Assembly (NCBI RefSeq): GCF_016469035.1
Contig: NZ_JAEHJZ010000003.1
Location: forward strand, 43,862 to 102,008
Direction of reading: 5' to 3'
DNA length: 58,147 nucleotides
Source of the DNA: Gelidibacter salicanalis
GTDB taxonomy: Bacteria; Bacteroidota; Bacteroidia; Flavobacteriales; Flavobacteriaceae
Position numbers and translations under genes: made by a program. Under the pieces are notes generated by a model, which ran no database searches, was not told where the DNA came from, and saw nothing but the letters and a program-made list of their open reading frames with translations. Positions 9,501-18,268 of the stretch are shown piece after piece; within the stretch, counting starts at the first letter, position 1, and the number at the start of each line of letters is the position of its first letter.

Positions 9501-12500
9501 ATTTTGGTCTGTTATGGCATAATTACATCCGTTTAAATAGGATGTTACAGTGTATGTATGCACTCCAGGAAATTTAGGAGTTTGTACATATGATGCTTGG
9601 TTACTTACTTCCACTCCTGCTTCATTAGTCCATACAATATTTTCATTTATAGGTCTGTCCGGAATTCTTATATTATCTATAGCCCAAGAACTAGCATTGC
9701 TACTGCTATAATTAAATCTGAGTCTTAAATTGGTTTGCCCTATATATGGACTTAAATCAATTTCCATATTTGGAAAGGCATTATAAGGAGACAGTGTAGA
9801 CGGTCCTGTAAAAGTTGCAAGCACTGTGGTATAGTTAATACCCCCGTTCATAGAAATCTCTACTTTTGCAGTTGCTCCTGCCAGTAAATTATAGGCATGA
9901 TTAAATCGAAGTTTGGCAGTATTCAAACCTAAAAGATTAAAAATTGGTGTTTCCAAAACTGAACGTTCATTAGAGTAACCACTAACATTACCACTAGTGA
10001 TAGCGAATTTTCCCGTGGCTAAATAATTAATCCCCGAGTACGTTCCACCATTTGAAGCACTTAGTCTAAAACCATCAGTTTTAGTACTACTACTACCTGC
10101 ATTTAAGCAATTGTCACAACCATCAGCCTTCCAACCCTTAGGATTGGAGTTTTCAAATGCACCTCCTTCTTCTATTAGGCTTCCTGTTGCATAACCGCTA
10201 GTAGCATTAAATGTTACGGTCTCACCCAAACAAATGGTCTCTTCAGACACACTAACTGGGTTTGGTTTAATATCATTAGGAATTACACTTATTACAGCAA
10301 TACTTGAAGGCGTTTCGCTACAATTTCCACTTTTTATGATGGCTCTATATATTCTTGTAGCATTTACATTATCATAGCCCTGAGAATCAGTGGTATTTGC
10401 TATATCAATCCAAACCGCTCCAGAATTTGTACTGTATTGCCATTTTACAATTGTACCTGTATACCCACTTAAAATTAATGGCGGGTTTGAATTTGAGTCA
10501 TAGCACACGAGTTTTGTTCTATCCGTAGTACCTTGAATATTTATGACACCTCCATTAGAAGCTTCATAAATAGTTACGGTTTCCGTGTGCACTACGTCTA
10601 TACAACCTCCCGAAGCAGGAATAGTATTTGTGATGGTGTACGTTCCTGCAGCACTGGTAGCAAGGTCAATTGCTCCTGTAGTGGCATTTAATCCTAAGGC
10701 CAAATTGGCTGGCGAGGAGGTGTAAGTGTACGTACCAGCAACACCGCCACTAGCATATGATAATATAGGGTTTACACCAGTTTTACAATATTCAGACATC
10801 TCATAATTAAAAACTGCAACTGGTAGGGCACCAATGGTAACATTAAACGTTTCACTTACAACTGTTGTGGCACAACCAGCTGGAATATTGGCTGTATACG
10901 TCACTTGATATACCCCTACATCACTACTATTTGGACTAATTGTGATGACATTGTTCATGAGACTTACGTCTAAATTAGAATTTGGTGTAACTGCTAAAGA
11001 GCCACTAAGATCATTATCTACAACAATTGTGCGTGTATAATCAGTAGTATCCGTTTCGCAATATTGCGCAACGCTAGTATCAAATGTTGTGATTACAGGC
11101 AAGGCATTGATTGTTATTTTAAAAGACTCTTGAACTTCACCACAACCACCTGCAACCGCAGTAAAGGTATAAAGCAGATCATAAGTACCGGCTACACTTG
11201 CAGAGACATCAATTTCACCTGTTGCTGCATTTGTAAAGACGACTCCATCTGGGGTAGAGGTGAAAGTTCCACCTGAATCACCTGAAATTATTGCGATCGG
11301 ATCCGTACCATTATTACAAAATACAGATTCTGAATAAGTGAAATTGGCATCTGGCTTGGCTTCGATGATAATTTCGAACGACTCATTGACAACTGTTGAA
11401 CAACCATCAGGATTAATAGCTGTGTAGGTAATTGTATACGTATCAGGAGCCACACCATTTGGAGAGAACTTGCCGGTTGTACTATCGATAGATAAACCCG
11501 AACTTGCCGAATAAGTTCCTCCAAAGCCATTTGAAACCGTAATTGTTGGTGTATATGTAGCCACGTCCGACTCACAATATCCTGAATCAGTATAGCTAAA
11601 GGCAGTGATTACAGGCAATGGGTTTATAGTCACAACTGTAGTTGCTGAATCATCTGCTGGACATCCACCAGAAGCCGGGATAGTATACGTTACTGTATAA
11701 GTCCCTGGATCGCTATTTGACGGATCAATATCTCCGTTGGTTTTAAGATCAAGATTAGGTCCACCAGAAGTTGCCACCGCAGCAAAAGTCCCAATAGTAT
11801 AGGCATGTGTACCTGTTAGTGTAACAGATTTTAGTGTGGTATCATTTGAACATAATGGAGAGGTATAACTAATTGTTGCAGTCGGTATTTGTGTCACCGT
11901 TAAAGAGGCAATAGTCGTATTGGCCTCTGAACAAGTGCCGCCATCACTAAGTATTTGTAATGCATAGTCTCCCGCATCACCAGCAGCAATGTTTTGAATT
12001 TCTAAAGTAAAAGTATTTAATGTTCCGGCCGTCGTAAATGTTGGTGTACCTCCACTAAAATTGGCGCCATCTTTTTTCCATTGGTGAGATCCGATAGAGC
12101 CCGTCGCTTCAACTGTAAAGGTGACAGTATTACCAACGCAATCAGTAACTTCTATTGGTTGTGTGGTGATATCTATATCCTTGTTCACTATTAAGACCGC
12201 CACTTCTGACGTTACAGGATCACATGTACTATTTCCGCTAACAATAACATAATAATTTCCAGCATGAGCTGTACTCGTATTTGTAAAATTCAAGGTATTG
12301 CTGGTTGCCCCTGCAATTTGCGGCGGACTATTAAGTACTGCCACCCCACTTCCTGGATTGCCTTTATACCATTGATAGGTAAGATCGTCACCGGATGCGA
12401 CAACACTGAGGGCCGCAGGCTGCGTGGCACATACCCCTAAATTTTCAGTGTTTTCATTTATAAATGGTTTCTTGGAAATGGCGATAATAATCGTTTCACT

Positions 12501-15500
12501 TACGGCACCACAAGGACCAGCTGCATCAGGATCATTTGTTGTAAAGGTTAAGGTCACAGTACCATTATTAATATCTGAAGTGCTTGGCGTATAGGTTGTG
12601 GATGTCGCAGAAGCATTTGCAAAACCACCATTATTATTGGAGCTTGAAGTCCAAGTACCCGAAGTTGCACTACCATTACTCAAATCTGCAACAATTGTAG
12701 ATGATTCATCTGAACAGATATCAGTATCCCCGGTTACTACTAAGTTTACCGCTTCATTAATAGTGACAACAATTGCGTCTGAAACATCCAGACAAGGACC
12801 GGTACCATCTGGATCATTAGAACTAAAAGTTAATGTCACAGTGCCATTTTGCACATCATTCGCACTAGGTGTGTATGTTGTAGAAGCTGCTGTAGTATTT
12901 CCAAAACCGCCATTATTATTGGAACTTGAGGTCCATGTGCCAGATGTTGCACTGCCACCAAAACTACCGTTAAGCGTGACATTTTCTCCTTCACAAATAA
13001 TTGCAGTTGCTGGTCCCGCATCTATAGTGGCAGCCTTGTTTACTAGTATATTTGTAGTCTTTTCAACTGGGATACAAGTACCGTTTGAACTTGATGTTAA
13101 TTTTAAAACTACTTCCCCGTTATAATTAGTGGCTGGTAAATACGTCACATTTTCTGGATTAGCAGAAAATCCAGATGCTGGACTTAAGCTACCACCACCA
13201 GAAACGATGGACCATTGCGCAGTTGCTCCCGAAGGGCCACCGACGGATGCGCCAGATAAAGTTATTGCAGTTGGACTTGCAGATTGGCAAACGGGACCGT
13301 AGGTGCCAGTAACTAGCGTAGGTAATTCATCAATATTAAAAACCCTAGTGTCAGAGATAGTTGCGCAAGCTCCGGGAGCATTTGTGGTAAGGGTTAAGGT
13401 AACTTGACCAGTGTAATTAGCCTGTGGTGTATAGGTAACAGTTGACGGCGTATTGGTTTGAGCAGTGCTACTTAAGCTACCACCTCCGTTTGTGATGGAC
13501 CATGCAGCCGTAGCATTCCCGTTGCCACCCCCAACACTCGCACCATTAAGCGTAACTGCCGTTGGTATATCAGATTGGCAAATGTTGCCTTGTGTACCTG
13601 CAACTACTGTTGGAGCTTCATTTATGATGATCGTCCTGTTAGCATTGACACTAGGACATTTTCCAGGTGCATTGGTTGATAAGCGTAAAACGACGTCACC
13701 TTTATAGTTAACTGCTGGGGTGTAGGTCACAGCGGCAGGAGTTGAGGTCATTCCTGAAGATGATAATGAACCTCCGCCCGAGATAATAATCCATTCACCT
13801 TGCGCTCCAGTCCCAACACTAGCACCAGATAATGGTATTGGAGTTGGACTTGTTGACTGGCAAACCGTGATGGCTAGACCAGGCGTGACCGTATTGAGCG
13901 GGTTTACAACAATTGTGGCTGTAGGTTTTGTCGTAAATGTATTTATACAAGGAGAGTTATTTATATAGGCTACACTTTGAATAATAACATCTGTAGTCAT
14001 GGTTAATGCAGCTGTAGTAAAATTAGCTGTTGCAGTAGTGCCATTGCCAGCACCCAGTGCTATGGTTTGGTTAGGATTGGTTCCAACTTTAAAGGTGATG
14101 GTGGTGTTGGGTGTACCACTAAATATTACTGATCCAGTAGACCCAGTACAAATAGCACCGTTACTTGCAACGGATGCTGTTGGTGTATCCCGGACATATA
14201 TTTTCATATCATCTTTTGCCCCTTGACCACAATTATTCGTTCCTGATGGTTTTATCGTTTGAATAGTAATAGTAATTTCAGTAAATGCTAAATTGGGCGG
14301 TAGCTTATACCAAGCATCTAACCAATCGCCACTATTGCCAGAAGAGAATTTTATGAATTCTCCTCCAGCACCATTATCACTCCACCACCATTCACCCTTT
14401 TTATCCTGTCCATAATTTTTTACGTCGGCTACAGTAACCGAACCAGCTAATCTAATTCGAGTGTTACTATCTCGATTAATTGCACATATATATTGGTCTG
14501 GTCCAGCATTAGCTGCTACACTACCAATTTTTATAGCTTGAAATGCAGCGTCACTCGGACCGCATGAATTAATAGCTGTAACTGAAACAATTCCAGCCGA
14601 TGCATTTGACGCGACATTAACAGTCACTTTATGGCTATCTGCGCCACTTGTAATTGAAAAACCACTTGGGAAAGTCCAATTATAAGTTTGCACATTTGGA
14701 TCTGCTGTAACTTCGTATGTTTCTGTACTAGTAGGGCAAATTATAAATGATGATGATAATATATCCAGATTTGTTGGAATAGCTGGCACACCATTAAATA
14801 TTCTAATAGTTCCTGCTTGAACTGCCGCGCTCCCAGCCCCGCATCCCGTTGGAGTTACTGTAAAATTATAAGTACCTATAGTGGCCGCACTGGTTGTAGT
14901 TCCTGTTACTGTATAGATTTTTGTAGCAGCGTTATAAGATCCTGATAAGGTAATTCCTGTCCCTGGAGAAGCTGTAACAGTTGCACCAGCTGCAGTACCT
15001 CCATTTGTTATCTTAAAAGTCATTGCAGGAATCGTACTTCCCGCACAAATATTCGGATTTTTGTTCCCTGAATCTAAAGCTATGCTAACCGTGTCGCTTA
15101 CGGTAATCACTACAGGGTTTACCGTATAACATCCCGCTGTATTTGCACTTCTTATATAATAGGTACTAGAGTTAGTAGGATTTACAGTTGCAGCAATAGC
15201 ATTTGTGCCGCTATTCGCATTCGCTAAACTGCTAAAAAAAGTCAGTCCATTACCTGTATTGTTAGAGACCGTAGTACTCAAATCAATTGAATCCCCATTA
15301 CAAATCTCGGTAGGCATTACGTCAAATGTTGGCAAAGAATCAACAGAAATAAGGATAGATGCGGTACTATAACATCCATTTGTAAGCTTACTTCTTACAT
15401 AATACCTAGTTTCAGAAGCGGGACTTACACTAGCATTTATTGCGCTAGTTCCATCGTCGGCATTAGATTGGGTTGAATGAAAAGTTACGGTGTTACCATT

Positions 15501-17606
15501 AGTATTCGTAACCAGACTATTAAGATTAATTGATGTTTGGCTGCTTGCACAAACCGAACCATCTGCTACCGTCAATGTAGGCAGTGCATTTACTGAAATT
15601 ACAATTTCTCCTACCTTAAAGCATCCTGTTCCGAGTTGTGTTCTTACCCAATAAGACATTTGAGTTGTAGGACTAACGGATGGCGCCATAGCAGAAGTTG
15701 CATCTGTCGCATTGGCTTCACTACTATAAAAGGTTGTTGTGCCATTGGTTGTGACTAACGTATTTAAATCTACAGAGGTCTGTCCGCTGGCACAAACAGC
15801 ACCATTATTGATGGTAAGCGATGGTAAAGGATTGACCGTTACAGTCACTGAATTTGTGTTATAACATCCAGTTCCGGAATCCTCAGCCCGAACATAATAA
15901 GACGTAGTCGTAGTTGGTGATACATCTTTAGAAATAGTAGCAGTTTTATTCTTTGCATTCGCTAGCGATGTATAATACGTGAGGTTTGGCCCAGTAAAAA
16001 TAGTGGACAGGTCAAAAGTATCCCCATTACAAATAGATGGGTTAGAGCCTACAGCAATAGTAGGTAAAGGATTTACGGCTACGTTAAGTTGTGAAGTAAC
16101 ATAGCAACCCGTATTAAATCTACTACGAACATAATAGGTCTTGTCTGCAGATGGACTCACCACATTTGCTATTGCACTACTGCCATTATCCGCATTTGCT
16201 GCTGTATCATGAAAGGTTACTGTTGCACCTGCATCGCTGGTAACTAAAGTATTTAAATTTATAGAGGTCTGATTACTGGCACACACTACGCCATTAGTAA
16301 CAGTTAGAGTTGGCTTAGGGTTTACCGTAGTAACATTGACCGATTTTATAACTGTAGTTGGATTTACACAATTGGCAGTTGATGTCACCTTTAATTCAAT
16401 AGTATTTGCACCTGCAACAGTTAACGCATTTGTAGTTAAGGTAGCAGTATTTGAAATTACTGCACCCCCATTTAATCGCCACTCATAGGTTGCAGTCCCA
16501 AAATTTTGAGGACTTCCAATAGTGAAAGTCGCATTTTCACCTATACATATATTTGATGGTGTAATGATGTTAAAATTGACGCTTTTTACTGGATTAACTG
16601 AAATTGTAGATGAATATTCCTTTTTTGGAGCACAAGAGCCACTTCCAAAAGTCATGACTAATTTTACAACATCATTGGGAGCTGTCCAACTATTGTAGCT
16701 AAAAGTCAACCCAGAACCTAATGAAACACCATCATTAACAAACCATTCATAGCTGGCAGAATCTGCACCAGGATTATTTGGTTGCGCTGTAAAATTTAAG
16801 GTATCAAAATCACAGACCGTAGTCTTATTTTCCGCTATTGAATATGTAACTGTGGCACTTGTAGTATATGGTTGAACGTTTACTGTGGCATTACTATTAG
16901 CAGATTGACCATTGGCATCAGTTACAGTCAGCACTACAGTATTAGCTCCAACATTTGAACAAGTAAACGCGGTAATATTTGTATCGAATGTCAAACCACC
17001 ACACGCATCAGAAGACCCGTTGTTGACTGCATCTTTAGCAATTGTAGCATTGCCAGTAGCATCTAGATTTACTGTAACAATTTGCGTAGTTACCTGAGGA
17101 GGGATATTATCAACCACAGTAACTTGAAAGATACAAGTCTTTCCAGTCGGTACAGCACTCGCCTCACGTTCTTCATAAATTACTTCAGTAGTTCCAACAG
17201 GAAATAAATCGCCTTTCCCGAGCGCTGTAGTTAAAACCATTGCACCACCAGAAATATCTGTAGTTGGCAATGGAAAATCTACAATAGCACCACAAAATCC
17301 TGGATCTACAGATACCGATAAATCAATAGGACACGTAATTACTTCACGTAATTCAATTTCTATACCATCCAATTTGCCTTCTCGAGGACCATTAACCAAA
17401 CGTTCATTAAACACCCGCTTTGATGCCGTAAACCCACTTAAGTTTAGGGCCTCAAAATGCCCGTGATACTCAAAATTGAGATTATAGCTTATTGGAACGC
17501 TACTTATAATGGAGTTTAAATTATATAAATTTGAATTCCCTAACGACACCTGAGTCACCAAAAAGAGTAATGTAAATCGAAAAATTTGAGAGTAGTATCT
17601 TTTCAT
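6576..17606 (-). CDS. Giant multidomain T9SS-secreted surface protein (Ig/PKD-like stalk, LamG)
   Basis: This 3676-aa protein has a signal peptide (hydrophobic core about residues 8-22) and a C-terminal T9SS type A sorting domain (about 3600-3676) ending in KKIVLKY. Between them, seen as repeating patterns: an HYR-like region (about 90-245); a family with VCAS...LNTLVT...YYVR...GCY (about 430-860); CQS...GASVGG...GGGSLS repeats (about 1235-1520); SSSNNNGG repeats (1530-1710); Ig-like segments with QWYK (1710-1900); YCESD...TYTITYT repeats (1910-2350); a MAM/jelly-roll-like part ending WAIDNI (about 2470-2650); and a LamG-type domain (about 2826-2990). It is probably a surface adhesin or SprB-like filament. 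The last ~850 residues closely resemble those of the 18269-26968 gene. The reading frame is intact throughout. Confidence 0.93.
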   Translation of the reverse strand: MKRYYSQIFRFTLLFLVTQVSLGNSNLYNLNSIISSVPISYNLNFEYHGHFEALNLSGFTASKRVFNERLVNGPREGKLDGIEIELREVITCPIDLSVSVDPGFCGAIVDFPLPTTDISGGAMVLTTALGKGDLFPVGTTEVIYEEREASAVPTGKTCIFQVTVVDNIPPQVTTQIVTVNLDATGNATIAKDAVNNGSSDACGGLTFDTNITAFTCSNVGANTVVLTVTDANGQSANSNATVNVQPYTTSATVTYSIAENKTTVCDFDTLNFTAQPNNPGADSASYEWFVNDGVSLGSGLTFSYNSWTAPNDVVKLVMTFGSGSCAPKKEYSSTISVNPVKSVNFNIITPSNICIGENATFTIGSPQNFGTATYEWRLNGGAVISNTATLTTNALTVAGANTIELKVTSTANCVNPTTVIKSVNVTTVNPKPTLTVTNGVVCASNQTSINLNTLVTSDAGATVTFHDTAANADNGSSAIANVVSPSADKTYYVRSRFNTGCYVTSQLNVAVNPLPTIAVGSNPSICNGDTFDLSTIFTGPNLTYYTSLANAKNKTATISKDVSPTTTTSYYVRAEDSGTGCYNTNSVTVTVNPLPSLTINNGAVCASGQTSVDLNTLVTTNGTTTFYSSEANATDATSAMAPSVSPTTQMSYWVRTQLGTGCFKVGEIVISVNALPTLTVADGSVCASSQTSINLNSLVTNTNGNTVTFHSTQSNADDGTSAINASVSPASETRYYVRSKLTNGCYSTASILISVDSLPTFDVMPTEICNGDSIDLSTTVSNNTGNGLTFFSSLANANSGTNAIAATVNPTNSSTYYIRSANTAGCYTVNPVVITVSDTVSIALDSGNKNPNICAGSTIPAMTFKITNGGTAAGATVTASPGTGITLSGSYNAATKIYTVTGTTTSAATIGTYNFTVTPTGCGAGSAAVQAGTIRIFNGVPAIPTNLDILSSSFIICPTSTETYEVTADPNVQTYNWTFPSGFSITSGADSHKVTVNVASNASAGIVSVTAINSCGPSDAAFQAIKIGSVAANAGPDQYICAINRDSNTRIRLAGSVTVADVKNYGQDKKGEWWWSDNGAGGEFIKFSSGNSGDWLDAWYKLPPNLAFTEITITIQTIKPSGTNNCGQGAKDDMKIYVRDTPTASVASNGAICTGSTGSVIFSGTPNTTITFKVGTNPNQTIALGAGNGTTATANFTTAALTMTTDVIIQSVAYINNSPCINTFTTKPTATIVVNPLNTVTPGLAITVCQSTSPTPIPLSGASVGTGAQGEWIIISGGGSLSSSGMTSTPAAVTYTPAVNYKGDVVLRLSTNAPGKCPSVNANRTIIINEAPTVVAGTQGNICQSDIPTAVTLNGASVGGGNGNATAAWSITNGGGSLSSTAQTNTPSTVTYTPQANYTGQVTLTLTTNAPGACATISDTRVFNIDELPTLVTGTYGPVCQSASPTAITLSGASVGGPSGATAQWSIVSGGGSLSPASGFSANPENVTYLPATNYNGEVVLKLTSSSNGTCIPVEKTTNILVNKAATIDAGPATAIICEGENVTLNGSFGGSATSGTWTSSSNNNGGFGNTTAASTTYTPSANDVQNGTVTLTFSSNDPDGTGPCLDVSDAIVVTINEAVNLVVTGDTDICSDESSTIVADLSNGSATSGTWTSSSNNNGGFANASATSTTYTPSTSDINNGTVTLTFTTNDPDAAGPCGAVSETIIIAISKKPFINENTENLGVCATQPAALSVVASGDDLTYQWYKGNPGSGVAVLNSPPQIAGATSNTLNFTNTSTAHAGNYYVIVSGNSTCDPVTSEVAVLIVNKDIDITTQPIEVTDCVGNTVTFTVEATGSIGSHQWKKDGANFSGGTPTFTTAGTLNTFTLEIQNIAAGDAGDYALQILSDGGTCSEANTTIASLTVTQIPTATISYTSPLCSNDTTLKSVTLTGTHAYTIGTFAAVATSGGPNLDLKTNGDIDPSNSDPGTYTVTYTIPASGGCPADDSATTVVTINPLPVITAFSYTDSGYCESDVATYTPTITVSNGFGGTYSASSGLSIDSTTGKFSPNGVAPDTYTITYTAINPDGCSTVVNESFEIIIEAKPDANFTYSESVFCNNGTDPIAIISGDSGGTFTSTPDGVVFTNAATGEIDVSASVAGTYDLLYTFTAVAGGCGEVQESFKITINALPVITTFDTSVAQYCETDTTDYTRTIVVDNDLSGSLAVTPNSNLDVSLMNNVITISPNSSDVGVYQVTYTANIPAGCATTVVSETFNVTIGALPVAVFNYEMSEYCKTGVNPILSYASGGVAGTYTYTSSPANLALGLNATTGAIDLATSAAGTYTITNTIPASGGCIDVVHTETVTIYEASNGGVINIQGTTDRTKLVCYDSNSNPPLILSGYTGTIVKWQYSTNSGAVWIDIANTTDSQGYDNVNATRIYRAIIKSGNCSETPSSIAVISVIPNDIKPNPVSVSEETICLGETVTFNATSGYATGSLIEEGGAFENSNPKGWKADGCDNCLNAGSSSTKTDGFRLSASNGGTYSGINYLATGKFAITSGNVSGYSNERSVLETPIFNLLGLNTAKLRFNHAYNLLAGATAKVEISMNGGINYTTVLATFTGPSTLSPYNAFPNMEIDLSPYIGQTNLRLRFNYSSSNASSWAIDNIRIPDRPINENIVWTNEAGVEVSNQASYVQTPKFPGVHTYTVTSYLNGCNYAITDQNSVDISVNVNYAYAGQNFTPASGKCGESTVALNAYDNTLTAADNIANGAYVNTDSTLNFAKPGTGVGGIWSVSPNTAICGITPIFSKNDDPRATFTGPAGTYILTWTVDKCSSNITVVLEDCNKVDFDGTDDYITFGDAFNRGANFSFEAWVKPNSIVGNQTILSKRNVNNNATGYDLSLNGAALSFNCNGSESITSPYLLTTSRWYHVAVAFGGGNYELYIDGILVKTTTGVAPITNNSKFLLGAMDQAGSPPNKPMNYFNGWIDEVRLWNKKITQVQLRQMMNQKIKIDGTAVAGEVIPFPISGLNWTDLDGYYRMNFDCAGLISLAGTVAGRLRNMTTNQPNTAPLPYTSRVSGQTWDADNTWTNFDVWDTPNSVGIDNSTRIDWNIVSTDHDIISNTRDLTLLGLLVNSNKLTIKGAGSDNETNDGNGLRVTHYLKLDGTIDLVGESQLVQDEGGLLDAASTGKLKRDQQGTGNLFNYNYWGSPVVAQGSSAGNYTLSGVLRDGTNSSAPVPITWISGHNGAPGPPINLSTRWLTTYTNKKSNTYASWERINENTAINIGLGYTMKGSGASTATQNYVFVGKPNNGTITNPISPGNDALVGNPYPSAIDAKAFIMDNASSLIDGSIQFWDHFGVNNTHILREYQGGYATYNLSGGLTAVTPLITSDGVVIEGGAGSKQPGQFIPVGQGFFVTANTTTGGTLIFKNSQRVFNREGSGSSLFLRGADGNTSAANYRTNNPQKDSIKRIRLEFKSPEGTVRPLLLGFVPNYLATDGVDYGYDAVNRDAISSDLSWSINESKYIIQGVGDFEETKKFPFAMQLSKDGAIEIKLTELENFSEAIDVYIYDSVLGTYHQINTTSFAISLDAGNYDKRFFLVFKDDKTLSIIDEDFKNVVVKFLQNTDEIFIQTPSGINVKQVYLVNIIGQTVQAWNATNITLSNEMKIPVKNLPEGSYVIKIQTDTGTYNKKIVLKY

Positions 17607-17714
17607 ATCCTAGAGTTATGGGAATGATATTAATCTTCATCATAATCATACCATGCCGTTATATTGCACAATCATGATATGCGAAAAAAAATGAATTGTT
17701 AGTGGGCCGTTAAT

Positions 17715-17723
17715 GGGGGGGGG
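17715..17723. repeat. Nine-G homopolymer upstream of the larger giant gene
   Basis: A run of nine consecutive G (nine C on the coding strand) lies 109-117 nt before the start codon of the 3676-aa surface protein, between that codon and the motif shared with the paralogue. Long G runs are very unlikely by chance in this AT-rich sequence and are typical slipped-strand mispairing sites. Confidence 0.85.
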
Positions 17724-17767
17724 ATATACTAAAGCTACGACAACTTATTTAGGATAGAGAATTTTGT

Positions 17768-17796
17768 CGATAAAGTGCATTTTAAAACTATAAAAT
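17768..17796 (-). promoter_or_regulatory. Two-block motif upstream of the larger giant gene
   Basis: On the minus strand the sequence reads ATTTTA, 11 unmatched bases, then TGCACTTTATCG. The same two blocks with the same 11-nt spacing occur at 27107-27135 before the other giant gene. It lies 161 nt upstream of the start codon. It could be an alternative sigma-factor promoter or a regulator site. Confidence 0.55.
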
Positions 17797-18195
17797 CCAT
17801 ATTTTAATTTCCTGACGCCCAACGAATTAATTTTATATCTCGGTATTTAACGTCTTTACATACTGACCCTATAAAAAATAAAAGAGAGTCTGTGCTAAGT
17901 AAAACTTAGTCTATACAACTTCATGAAATGTTAATTTTCCTATTTTTTTTGAATTAGGATTAAAAAAAGCTCCATATATAATTCCAGAAATTGTTGTCCG
18001 ATTAAAATTTACTGAATCTTCTAAAAAGATACAGTTATTCCTTATTATTATAAATCTCAAGACCTGTCTTTTCAATGTTTTACGGTTTATGTCTTGATTC
18101 CCTGCCTGCCGTTCTTTAGGGAGGGTCTTGATTCTTTCACCAGACAACAATGAATTCCAATACTTTATACTGAAGAAATTTGCGTAGGCTAAAAG

Positions 18196-18232
18196 AAAAA
18201 CCGTTTCTAATATCAAGTTAGAAACGGTTTTT
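18196..18232 (-). terminator. Terminator of the smaller giant gene (bidirectional)
   Basis: AAAAACCGTTTCTAA (18196-18210) pairs perfectly with TTAGAAACGGTTTTT (18218-18232) around a 7-nt loop. It lies 37 nt past the stop codon of the 2899-aa gene. The flanking A and T runs make it able to stop transcription from either side. Confidence 0.9.
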
Positions 18233-18268
18233 GACCTTTGTATTATAAGATATGTTTAGGTTAACGAC

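Larger units (their letters stand above)
17607..18268. other. Gene-free region between the two giant surface-protein genes
   Basis: These 662 bp contain the presumed leader and promoter of the larger giant (a G9 run at 17715-17723 and a shared motif at 17768-17796), a small hairpin CTAAGT-AAA-ACTTAG near 17895-17909, and the terminator of the smaller giant at 18196-18232. A 101-codon open frame on the minus strand begins with a TTG inside that terminator and shows no recognisable domain, so I do not call it. Confidence 0.7.

Noticed and set aside
12598-13125. Antisense open frames within the giant genes (also near 22719-26654)
   Set aside because: They mirror the repetitive coding strand, give low-complexity hydrophobic peptides and have no promoters; typical shadows of Thr/Ser-rich repeats.
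17911-18216. 101-codon minus-strand frame between the giant genes
   Set aside because: Its TTG start lies inside a strong bidirectional terminator and the peptide shows no domain. It may be a decayed fragment.
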